Source: Alphaproteobacteria bacterium
Lineage (GTDB): Bacteria > Pseudomonadota > Alphaproteobacteria > Sphingomonadales > Sphingomonadaceae
Assembly (NCBI GenBank): GCA_018970965.1
Contig: JAGWVG010000083.1
Span: 1-7,263 of the forward strand
Direction: 5' to 3'
DNA: 7,263 bases
Shown: piece by piece, positions 1-5,160 of the stretch
Layout of the letters: every line of letters starts with the position of its first letter
How positions within the stretch are numbered: the stretch's first letter is position 1
Notes under the pieces: generated by a model
What the model was told of the DNA's origin: nothing
The model's input: the letters and a program-made list of their open reading frames with translations, nothing else
The model's database searches: none
Position numbers and translations under genes: made by a program

Positions 1-43
1 CTACACTGCCAGTGTAGCGCTCTACCAGCTGAGCTAAGGCCCC
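1..43 (-). tRNA. tRNA-Ala (anticodon GGC), 5' part only, cut by window edge
   Basis: Read on the minus strand from position 43, the sequence gives the 5' acceptor strand GGGGCCT, the spacer TA, a D-arm GCTC...GAGC with an 8-base loop containing GG, then the anticodon arm CTACA-CTGGCAG-TGTAG. The seven-base loop places GGC at positions 34-36, so the tRNA decodes GCC (and possibly GCU) as alanine. Exactly 43 nucleotides are visible. The variable loop, T-arm and 3' acceptor lie beyond position 1. It follows the TIGR02300 gene on the same strand but probably has its own promoter, described separately. Identity is firm because both complete arms pair perfectly. Confidence 0.95.
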
Positions 44-59
44 ATCTTGGAGGCGCGCC

Positions 60-86
60 TTTATGCCAGCCGCGCCCCGGTTGCAA
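60..86 (-). promoter_or_regulatory. Candidate promoter for tRNA-Ala
   Basis: On the minus strand a TTGCAA (81-86) lies 15 bp upstream of CATAAA (60-65), each matching four of six bases of the sigma-70 -35 and -10 consensus. The -10 is followed by the G+C-rich stretch GGCGCGCC, a discriminator type common at stringently controlled stable-RNA promoters. Transcription would start about ten bases before the tRNA. The spacing is short and the -35 overlaps a hairpin arm, so this is a candidate only. Confidence 0.3.
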
Positions 87-100
87 CCCTTTGGTTGCAA
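81..100. repeat. Perfect 8-bp inverted repeat between TIGR02300 gene and tRNA-Ala
   Basis: TTGCAACC (81-88) and GGTTGCAA (93-100) form a perfect 8-bp stem with a four-base loop. On the minus strand, the direction of both flanking genes, no U-tract follows, so it is a poor intrinsic terminator for the TIGR02300 gene. On the plus strand it is followed by AGTTTT but no plus-strand transcript is expected there. It could stabilise or process the 3' end of the upstream mRNA. Confidence 0.6.
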
Positions 101-109
101 AGTTTTGAA

Positions 110-433
110 TCAATTATCGTCGTTGGCTTCGCCTGTGTCGACGCCCAGATCATCATCGCCACCCAGATCGACATCATCGTCGGCTGAGGGTTCTGCGGCA
201 TCCACATCAAGATCCAGATCTGCCCCCAGATCTGCATCGGCTTCACCCACAACAGCACCCGCTGCTGGAGACGCCTCTTCAAAGGGCAAGGGCTGTTTAG
301 ATTTCAGCACCGGCTCGGGCAGCCACGCATGGCCGCAAGAGATGCAGGTGACCGGATCTTCCTTGGTCAGGTCATAAAAACGCGTCGCGCATTTCGGGCA
401 CGTACGCTTGGTACCCCATTCAGGCTTCACCAT
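110..433 (-). CDS. TIGR02300 (FYDLN acid) family protein: zinc ribbon plus acidic tail, function unknown
   Basis: A 107-residue protein in two parts. Residues 1-45 hold a zinc-ribbon-like set of four cysteines (C12, C15, C30, C33, that is CPKC...CISCG) with the signature FYDL (19-22) between the pairs. This is the hallmark of the TIGR02300/FYDLN-acid family, a small conserved alphaproteobacterial family without an assigned function. Residues 64-107 are extremely acidic: 19 of 44 are Asp or Glu, with no Lys or Arg, built from DLG/DLD-like repeats. No signal peptide or membrane segment is present, so it is expected in the cytoplasm. The start at 433 puts the family N-terminus (MVKPEWGTKR) directly at the initiator, with an AAAGG close upstream. 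It is divergent from aroA and upstream of tRNA-Ala on the same strand. Zinc binding is inferred from the cysteine spacing. Confidence 0.9.
   Translation of the reverse strand: MVKPEWGTKRTCPKCATRFYDLTKEDPVTCISCGHAWLPEPVLKSKQPLPFEEASPAAGAVVGEADADLGADLDLDVDAAEPSADDDVDLGGDDDLGVDTGEANDDN
214..235. repeat. In-frame direct repeat encoding part of the acidic tail
   Basis: CCAGATCTGC occurs at 214-223 and again at 226-235, a 12-bp period that equals four codons. Related CCAGATC copies occur nearby, around 145-170. The repeat underlies the ADLG/ADLD pattern of the acidic tail of the TIGR02300 protein. It suggests length variation of the tail by slippage, not a mobile element. Confidence 0.6.
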
Positions 434-541
434 GAGCCTTTAAGCCTTTCAACTAGCAGAATCGCTGTCCACCGGCAGATACCGGCTGAATCGGCGCGCG
501 CCTTGCCATAGCCGAGCGCCGCTGTCAAAGACGCGAACGAA
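434..541. promoter_or_regulatory. Divergent intergenic region between TIGR02300 gene and aroA
   Basis: This 108-bp gap must hold start signals for both divergent genes. A TTGCCA (503-508) is a possible plus-strand -35 for aroA. A perfect minus-strand TTGACA (523-528) is a possible -35 for the TIGR02300 gene. Neither has a convincing -10 at 16-18 bp, so no promoter is called exactly. A short direct repeat ACCGGC-AGAT-ACCGGC lies near 471-486. The ribosome binding site of aroA is weak (GAACGA just before the ATG). Confidence 0.35.
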
Positions 542-1888
542 ATGACACATTCTGCCACCCCCTCCCCGATGTCCTTTGGGGCAAGTGGTCCCTTAATGGG
601 ACGCGTCCGCGTGCCGGGCGATAAATCTATTTCGCATCGTTCGCTGATGCTCTCTGCCCTTGCGGTCGGAGAAAGCCGGATTGAGGGCCTGTTGGAAGGC
701 GAAGATGTTCTGGCCACTGCGGCTGCGATGCGCGCAATGGGTGCCGACATCATCCGCGAAGCCGATGGCGTGTGGCGCGTCCACGGCGTGGGCGTAGGTG
801 GGCTTTTGCAGCCAGATACGGCGCTGGACATGGGCAATAGCGGCACCTCCACCCGGCTGTTGATGGGCTTGGTGGCGAGCCACAACATCACAGCGACCTT
901 CACGGGGGATGCCTCGCTGTCAAAGCGCCCCATGGGCCGCGTGACTGAGCCTTTGGGTAATATGGGGGCAGACTTCACCTGCTCGCCCGGCACCAAGGGC
1001 AACCAATATTTGCCCATCATGGTGCGCGGTGCCTGCCCGGCCGTCCCAATCACTTATCGGCTGCCCATGGCTTCAGCGCAGGTAAAATCCGCTATTCTGC
1101 TGGCGGGCCTCAATACACCGGGCATCACCACTGTTATTGAGCCCGTACCAACACGCGATCATAGCGAGCGGATGCTCGCGGGCTTTGGGGCGAAGCTGGA
1201 TATCTCTACCGATGCTGACGGCGCACGTGTGATTTCAATTCATGGCGAGGCAGAGCTGAAGCCGCAGCATGTTATTGTGCCGGGGGATCCATCTTCCGCG
1301 GCTTTCCCCATGGTTGCCGCGTGCCTTGTCCCGGGGTCTGAGGTGCGGATTGAGAATGTTGGTATCAACCCAACGCGCGCAGGGCTGATCCATGTATTGC
1401 AGTCTATGGGCGCCGATATTCAGCTTGTGAACGAGCGTATTGTCGGCGGAGAGCCCGTTGCTGACCTGATTGTCCGGCACGGCCCCTTGAGCGGCGTTGA
1501 AACAGCGCCCGAAATTGTCCCCGCAATGGTCGATGAATTCCCGATCCTGTTTGTGGCAGCGGCGCTCGCAAAGGGCACCAGCCGCTTTACAGGCCTGGAA
1601 GAATTGCGCGTGAAGGAATCGGATCGGATCAGCGTGATGGCCAAAGGTCTGACAGCTATCGGCGCGCGGGTCGAAGAGCTGGAAGATGGCCTGATCGTTC
1701 ACGGCACGGGCGGAACCCCACTGGCAGGAGGGGCGACCATTGCCGCTGAGTTGGACCACCGCATCGCGATGAGCTTTGCAATTGCCGGTTTGGTGTCGGC
1801 AGCCCCGATAACGATTGATGATATGAGCCCGGTCGCCACCAGCTTCCCGAGCTTTGTCGACATGCTGGCGAGCCTCGGCGCAAAATGA
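542..1888 (+). CDS. aroA: 3-phosphoshikimate 1-carboxyvinyltransferase (EPSP synthase), CP4-like
   Basis: Catalyses transfer of the enolpyruvyl group of PEP to shikimate 3-phosphate, the sixth shikimate-pathway step towards chorismate, in the cytoplasm. The 448 residues span the full two-domain fold. Visible landmarks: [10 protein letters not shown] with K28 (25-34), the PEP-loop NSGTSTR (99-105), KRPMGRV (128-134), the shikimate-phosphate site MASAQVKSA (176-184), [10 protein letters not shown] (247-256), D331 in [16 protein letters not shown] with E359 (353-362), and DHRIAMSF with R407 (405-412). By memory it resembles Agrobacterium CP4 AroA far more than E. coli AroA. The start is supported because K28 falls at the same number as in CP4. 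Unlike CP4, the residue after N99-S100 is Gly101 where CP4 has Ala100. The stop overlaps the cmk start by ATGA, implying coupled translation. Confidence 0.97.
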   Translation: MTHSATPSPMSFGASGPLMGRVRVPGDKSISHRSLMLSALAVGESRIEGLLEGEDVLATAAAMRAMGADIIREADGVWRVHGVGVGGLLQPDTALDMGNSGTSTRLLMGLVASHNITATFTGDASLSKRPMGRVTEPLGNMGADFTCSPGTKGNQYLPIMVRGACPAVPITYRLPMASAQVKSAILLAGLNTPGITTVIEPVPTRDHSERMLAGFGAKLDISTDADGARVISIHGEAELKPQHVIVPGDPSSAAFPMVAACLVPGSEVRIENVGINPTRAGLIHVLQSMGADIQLVNERIVGGEPVADLIVRHGPLSGVETAPEIVPAMVDEFPILFVAAALAKGTSRFTGLEELRVKESDRISVMAKGLTAIGARVEELEDGLIVHGTGGTPLAGGATIAAELDHRIAMSFAIAGLVSAAPITIDDMSPVATSFPSFVDMLASLGAK

Positions 1889-2496
1889 TTATCGCGGTGG
1901 ATGGGCCTGCAGCCTCGGGCAAGGGCACCATCGCCCGTGCGCTTGCCGCCCATTATCATCTGCCGCATCTCGACACAGGCCTCCTCTATCGTGCGGTGGG
2001 CGTGGCAACCGCGCGCGCAGGGCTGAACCCCGATGACGAGGCGCAAGCTGCGCGCTGCACCGAAATCACACCCGGCTTATTGGACGACCCAGAGCTGCGC
2101 AGTGAAAGTGCGGGCAGCCTGGCATCGCGCGTATCGCGCCATCCCGCGGTGCGCGCCGCGCTGTTTGCCTATCAGCAAGATTTTGCGCATCAATCCGGCG
2201 GCGCAGTGCTGGATGGGCGCGATATTGGAACAGTGATTGCGCCAGAGGCAGACGCAAAGCTGTTCATTACAGCCTCTGCCGAAGTCCGCGCCAAGCGGCG
2301 GCACTTGGAAGATAGTCATGCTGATTATGCTGCGATCTTGGCTGATATTCAGGCACGTGATGCGCGCGATGCGGGTCGAAGCGCTGCGCCATTGCGACAG
2401 GCGGAAGACGCAGACTTGCTAGATACGAGCGATCTGACTATAGCCGCCGCCGTCCAGCGGGCGATTGCGCTCGTGGAGGCCCGGATTCGGCGCTGA
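1885..2496 (+). CDS. cmk: Cytidylate kinase
   Basis: Phosphorylates CMP and dCMP with ATP, recycling cytidine nucleotides from RNA and lipid turnover; soluble cytoplasmic enzyme. The 203-residue product starts at the P-loop strand: [14 protein letters not shown] with Walker A GPAASGKG at 7-14. It continues with the CMP-binding LDTG..YR (29-36), LDGRDIGT (109-116), the lid region around AEVRAKRR (132-139), RD..D..R..APL (158-170) and DTSDLTI (180-186), all in family order. It is somewhat shorter than the E. coli enzyme (227) but ends naturally and lacks no motif. Its ATG shares four bases with the aroA stop (ATGA, 1885-1888), so it has no separate leader. rpsA follows after 155 bp. cmk-rpsA adjacency is widespread in proteobacteria, which supports the call. 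Confidence 0.96.
   Translation: MIIAVDGPAASGKGTIARALAAHYHLPHLDTGLLYRAVGVATARAGLNPDDEAQAARCTEITPGLLDDPELRSESAGSLASRVSRHPAVRAALFAYQQDFAHQSGGAVLDGRDIGTVIAPEADAKLFITASAEVRAKRRHLEDSHADYAAILADIQARDARDAGRSAAPLRQAEDADLLDTSDLTIAAAVQRAIALVEARIRR
2416..2444 (+). promoter_or_regulatory. Candidate rpsA promoter inside the end of cmk
   Basis: TTGCTA (2416-2421) and TATAGC (2439-2444) are separated by exactly 17 bp, each with four of six sigma-70 consensus bases. It would start a transcript near 2451 with a leader of about 200 bases before rpsA. An rpsA promoter within or near cmk would parallel the E. coli arrangement, but two four-of-six boxes also arise by chance. Confidence 0.3.
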
Positions 2497-2584
2497 GCTG
2501 CGCACAACGCGCTCCCCCTATTTCGCTCCCCCACGCTCTCAGCCGTTTAATGGATGCTGCAGTCACATGGGGTGGCTGGGGCAG

Positions 2585-2623
2585 TCTGGCCAAAAGACCT
2601 TCGGACACAACCGAATGGCCGGA
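2585..2623 (+). promoter_or_regulatory. Bulged stem-loop in the rpsA 5' leader
   Basis: An inner stem TTCGG (2600-2604) / CCGAA (2611-2615) closes a six-base loop ACACAA. It stacks under an outer stem, 2585-2592 paired with 2616-2623 (one G-U pair), with a seven-base bulge AAAGACC on the 5' side. It ends 28 bases before the rpsA ATG. Only a weak purine run (GGAAA, 2638-2642) precedes that start, as in E. coli rpsA, where leader hairpins replace a strong Shine-Dalgarno sequence and mediate autogenous control by S1. A similar role here is inference. Confidence 0.45.
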
Positions 2624-2651
2624 AAACACATATGATTGGAAACCTCTAACC

Positions 2652-4364
2652 ATGGCATCATCCGCCAACCCGACCCGCGACGATTTCGCGGCTCTCCTGA
2701 CAGAATCGCTTGGCAACGCTGAAAGCCTCGACGGCCGCGTTGTAAAAGGCACTGTCACTGCAATTGAAAACGACATGGCCGTCATTGACGTTGGCCTGAA
2801 GTCGGAAGGCCGTGTGGCGCTGCGCGAATTCGCCGCCCCGGGCCAAAAGGCTGACCTGAAGATCGGCGACGAAGTTGAAGTTTATGTTGACCGCGTTGAA
2901 AATGCGCAGGGCGAAGCCGTCCTGTCGCGTGACCGCGCGCGCCGTGAAGCGGCTTGGGATGCGCTGGAAGCGCAGTTTGGCGAATCGACGCGTGTTGATG
3001 GTGTCATCTTTGGCCGCGTGAAGGGCGGCTTCACAGTTGACCTTGGTGGCGCTGTGGCCTTCTTGCCCGGCTCGCAGGTCGATATCCGTCCGGTTCGTGA
3101 CGTCACGCCGCTGATGGACATTGCTCAGCCCTTCCAGATCCTGAAGATGGACCGCAAGCGTGGCAACATCGTGGTATCGCGTCGCGCGATCCTCGAAGAA
3201 AGCCGCGCCGAAGCGCGTTCGGGCCTGATCCAGAACCTCGCTGAAGGTCAGGTGATTGACGGCGTTGTGAAGAACATCACCGATTATGGTGCCTTTGTGG
3301 ATCTGGGCGGTATCGACGGCCTGCTGCACGTCACCGACATCAGCTACAAGCGCGTCAACCACCCGTCAGAAGTCATCAACATTGGTGACACGGTGAAGGT
3401 GCAGATCATCCGCATCAACAAGGACACTCAGCGCATCTCGCTTGGCATGAAGCAGCTGGAAAGCGATCCTTGGGAAGCCGTTGCTGCCAAGTATCCGGTG
3501 GGCGCAAAGCTCTCGGGCCGCGTCACCAACATCACCGAATATGGTGCATTTGTTGAACTCGAAGCCGGCATTGAAGGCTTGGTCCACGTCTCTGAAATGA
3601 GCTGGACGAAGAAGAACGTCCACCCGGGCAAGATCGTTTCGACGAGCCAGGAAGTTGATGTTGTCGTTCTCGAAGTCGATGAAGAAAAGCGTCGTATTTC
3701 GTTGGGCCTCAAGCAGGCAGCATCGAACCCGTGGGAAGCCTTCAGCGCAGCCCATCCGGTTGGCTCGATTGTCGAAGGCGAAGTCAAGAACGCAACCGAA
3801 TTCGGTCTGTTCGTTGGCCTCGATGGCGATGTGGACGGCATGGTTCACATGTCCGACATCGCATGGGGCGTTTCGGGTGAGGATGCTCTCGCACTCCACA
3901 ATAAGGGCGATACGGTGAAGGCCGTTGTTCTTGATGTGGATGTTGAGAAGGAGCGCATCTCGCTTGGCATCAAGCAAGTTGAAAAGGGTGGCGCTGGCGC
4001 TGCTGCTGCAACGGCGGGGGCTGGTGGTCTTGCCAAGAACACTGTCACCACTGTCACGGTCGTGGCTGTGAAGGATGGTGGCCTTGATGTTCAGGCAGGC
4101 GAAGATGGCCCGATTGGCTTCATCAAACGCGCAGACCTTGGCCGTGACCGCGATGAACAGCGCCCCGATCGCTTCCAGGTCGGTCAGAAGTTTGATGCGA
4201 TGGTCATCGGCTTTGACCGTTCGAAGAACCCGAACTTCTCGGTCAAGGCGATGCAGATTGCTGAAGAGAAGCAGGCTGTGGCCCAATATGGCTCGTCCGA
4301 TTCGGGCGCCTCGCTGGGCGATATCTTGGGCGAAGCCTTGAAGGCCCGCGAAACCAAGAAGTAA
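2652..4364 (+). CDS. rpsA: 30S ribosomal protein S1
   Basis: Single-stranded RNA-binding protein of the 30S subunit that brings structured or weak-Shine-Dalgarno mRNAs to the ribosome. The 570-residue product has six S1 (OB-fold) repeats at about 26-96, 113-179, 199-269, 285-356, 371-443 and 462-536. Repeats 3-5 are canonical, with NITDYGAFVDL, NITEYGAFVEL and NATEFGLFVGL, and with DGLLHVTDIS, EGLVHVSEMS and DGMVHMSDIA. Repeats 1, 2 and 6 are diverged, as expected for ribosome-binding and terminal domains. A Gly/Ala linker (447-459) separates repeats 5 and 6. The tail YGSSDSGASLGDILG matches alphaproteobacterial S1. The start is the ATG at 2652 (MASSANPTRDDFAALL), not the in-frame ATG at 2550: the 34 intervening residues are not S1-like and cover the leader hairpin. 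It is followed by a terminator, then ihfB. Confidence 0.97.
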   Translation: MASSANPTRDDFAALLTESLGNAESLDGRVVKGTVTAIENDMAVIDVGLKSEGRVALREFAAPGQKADLKIGDEVEVYVDRVENAQGEAVLSRDRARREAAWDALEAQFGESTRVDGVIFGRVKGGFTVDLGGAVAFLPGSQVDIRPVRDVTPLMDIAQPFQILKMDRKRGNIVVSRRAILEESRAEARSGLIQNLAEGQVIDGVVKNITDYGAFVDLGGIDGLLHVTDISYKRVNHPSEVINIGDTVKVQIIRINKDTQRISLGMKQLESDPWEAVAAKYPVGAKLSGRVTNITEYGAFVELEAGIEGLVHVSEMSWTKKNVHPGKIVSTSQEVDVVVLEVDEEKRRISLGLKQAASNPWEAFSAAHPVGSIVEGEVKNATEFGLFVGLDGDVDGMVHMSDIAWGVSGEDALALHNKGDTVKAVVLDVDVEKERISLGIKQVEKGGAGAAAATAGAGGLAKNTVTTVTVVAVKDGGLDVQAGEDGPIGFIKRADLGRDRDEQRPDRFQVGQKFDAMVIGFDRSKNPNFSVKAMQIAEEKQAVAQYGSSDSGASLGDILGEALKARETKK

Positions 4365-4386
4365 GTTCTGCCACATCAAAGACTTT

Positions 4387-4428
4387 TCGGCCCGCCCTGC
4401 CTTGTGCACGGCGGGCCGATTTCTTTTT
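4387..4428 (+). terminator. Intrinsic terminator of rpsA
   Basis: A perfect 10-bp G+C-rich stem, TCGGCCCGCC (4387-4396) with GGCGGGCCGA (4410-4419), closes a 13-base loop and is followed at once by TTTCTTTTT. It starts 22 bases after the rpsA stop codon. This is a textbook Rho-independent terminator and implies that ihfB has its own promoter. Confidence 0.92.
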
Positions 4429-4514
4429 AGGCCCCTAGAAATTCCTGTAATTTCATGCATTTAATGCCGAACGCCAGATTCGTCGGGCCAGTGAGACAGA
4501 AATAGTTGCAAAAC

Positions 4515-4529
4515 ATGCCAATTTGGCAT
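4515..4529. promoter_or_regulatory. 15-bp dyad in the rpsA-ihfB gap, possible operator
   Basis: ATGCCA-ATT-TGGCAT is a perfect 6+6 inverted repeat with a 3-bp centre, about 125 bp upstream of the ihfB start. A weak -35-like TTGCAA (4506-4511) lies beside it. With only a 3-base loop it suits a DNA-binding dimer better than an RNA hairpin. The rest of the 4429-4652 gap shows no gene. It is A+T-richer at its left end and has several in-frame ATGs that lack ribosome binding sites. Confidence 0.35.
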
Positions 4530-4640
4530 TAACTAAGGCTAGGTTTGTTGCATGCCCATGATGTGTCTTTGCGGCGCATCGGCGTCCGGGCAAGGCCAGC
4601 ACGACACAGACGGGCGGGCCTCAGTACACGCAGCAGCCAT

Positions 4641-4645
4641 GGGAG
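4641..4645 (+). promoter_or_regulatory. Ribosome binding site of ihfB
   Basis: GGGAG lies seven bases before the ATG at 4653. The in-frame ATG at 4647 is only one base away and the one at 4545 has no such site, so this element fixes 4653 as the start. Confidence 0.8.
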
Positions 4646-4652
4646 TATGCAT

Positions 4653-4934
4653 ATGATACGGTCTGAGCTGGTGGCGAAACTGGCTGAAGAAAACCCTGAT
4701 CTGTCCGCGCGTGAAGTGGACATGATTGTCACCATCTTTTTTGATGAAATTGTTGATCAACTCAAATCAGGTGGTCGCGTGGAACTGCGGGGCTTTGGGG
4801 CCTTTTCAACTCGCGGGCGAGAAGCCCGGGTTGGCCGTAATCCGCGCACGGGGCAATCCGTAAACATTCCTTCCAAAAAGGTGCCCTATTTCAAACCGGG
4901 CAAGGAAATGCGTCAGCGGTTGAACGTTTCGTAG
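4653..4934 (+). CDS. ihfB: Integration host factor subunit beta
   Basis: DNA-bending nucleoid protein of the HU/IHF family. With IhfA it forms a heterodimer that makes sharp bends needed for recombination, replication control and sigma-54-type promoters. The 93-residue product matches the usual 94 of E. coli IhfB. It begins with the helical body ([20 protein letters not shown]), then [25 protein letters not shown]. The signature GRNPRTG (61-67) carries the DNA-intercalating proline P64 on the beta-arm, and the C-terminus is [14 protein letters not shown]. IhfB is favoured over HU or IhfA by the MIRSEL start and by its place directly after rpsA, the classic ihfB position. The 36-residue upstream extension that the frame allows is not family-like and is excluded. 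No clear terminator follows before tRNA-Leu. Confidence 0.95.
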   Translation: MIRSELVAKLAEENPDLSAREVDMIVTIFFDEIVDQLKSGGRVELRGFGAFSTRGREARVGRNPRTGQSVNIPSKKVPYFKPGKEMRQRLNVS

Positions 4935-4964
4935 CCCGCAACGATATTTCTATCAGCTTTGCGC

Positions 4965-4992
4965 TTGACGGGGGCGGCAGACTCCACGATGC
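4965..4992 (+). promoter_or_regulatory. Candidate promoter for tRNA-Leu
   Basis: TTGACG (4965-4970) matches five of six -35 bases and sits about 37 bp upstream of the tRNA 5' end, where a stable-RNA -35 would be expected. The -10 region at 16-17 bp (CGATGC/GATGCC) is poor. Sphingomonad promoters often keep the -35 better than the -10, but this remains a candidate. Confidence 0.3.
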
Positions 4993-5001
4993 CGCGCGCA
5001 T

Positions 5002-5087
5002 GCGGACGTGGCGAAACCGGTAGACGCAGCAGACTTAAAATCTGCTTTCCTCTGGAAGTGCGGGTTCGAGTCCCGCCGTCCGCACCA
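5002..5087 (+). tRNA. tRNA-Leu (anticodon TAA), CCA encoded
   Basis: Acceptor GCGGACG (5002-5008) pairs with CGTCCGC (5077-5083), followed by discriminator A and encoded CCA. The anticodon arm is GCAGA-CTTAAAA-TCTGC, giving TAA at positions 34-36, which reads UUA (and UUG by wobble). A long variable arm TTCC-TCT-GGAA and the T-arm GCGGG-TTCGAGT-CCCGC complete a class II tRNA of 86 bases. It is located between ihfB and the lipoprotein gene. Confidence 0.97.
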
Positions 5088-5092
5088 GATTT

Positions 5093-5115
5093 GGCTGGGC
5101 CAGGTTGGCCCAGCC
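5093..5115 (+). terminator. Strong hairpin after tRNA-Leu, probable terminator or processing signal
   Basis: GGCTGGGCCA (5093-5102) and TGGCCCAGCC (5106-5115) form a perfect 10-bp stem with a three-base loop, starting five bases after the tRNA CCA. The following tract is CCTTCCCCCC, pyrimidine-rich but nearly without T, so termination efficiency is uncertain. It lies 45 bases upstream of the binding-protein start and could also act as an mRNA 5' structure. Confidence 0.55.
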
Positions 5116-5160
5116 CCTTCCCCCCGTGACGGCGCGAACGAAGCGCGCTATCGAGATGAT

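Noticed and set aside
51..60. 10-bp palindrome AGGCGCGCCT next to tRNA-Ala
   Set aside because: Without a spacer it cannot form a useful hairpin. It is better explained as the G+C-rich discriminator of the tRNA promoter.
427..1053. Minus-strand open frame of 208 codons overlapping the start of aroA and the TIGR02300 start
   Set aside because: It runs antisense to conserved aroA sequence, is rich in Ser, Pro and Arg without recognisable motifs, and would cover the divergent promoter region.
2627..2640. TATGAT (2631-2636) as a -10 box just before rpsA
   Set aside because: No -35-like sequence lies 16-18 bp upstream, and it would leave a leader of only about ten bases.
2550..2651. In-frame N-terminal extension of rpsA from the ATG at 2550
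   Set aside because: The 34 residues are not S1-like, cover the leader hairpin, and have no ribosome binding site. The ATG at 2652 gives the family-typical MASSANPTRDDFAALL.
4374..4387. IHF-like site (ATCAA-N4-TT) near the rpsA stop
   Set aside because: The first and last consensus positions do not match, and it abuts the terminator instead of a promoter. Such partial matches are frequent by chance.
3366..4460. Long minus-strand open frame of 364 codons opposite rpsA
   Set aside because: It is a shadow of the highly biased rpsA codon use, has no family features, and lies antisense to a confident gene.
4523..4552. Possible sigma-54 promoter (TTGGCA ... TTGCA) upstream of ihfB
   Set aside because: The GG and GC elements are not at the required 12-bp offset: the position that should be GC is GG, and TTGCA lies much too far downstream.
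4545..4652. Extension of ihfB to the ATG at 4545 or 4647
   Set aside because: The Arg-rich extension is unlike any IhfB. GGGAG is correctly spaced only for 4653, and the resulting 93 residues match the family length.
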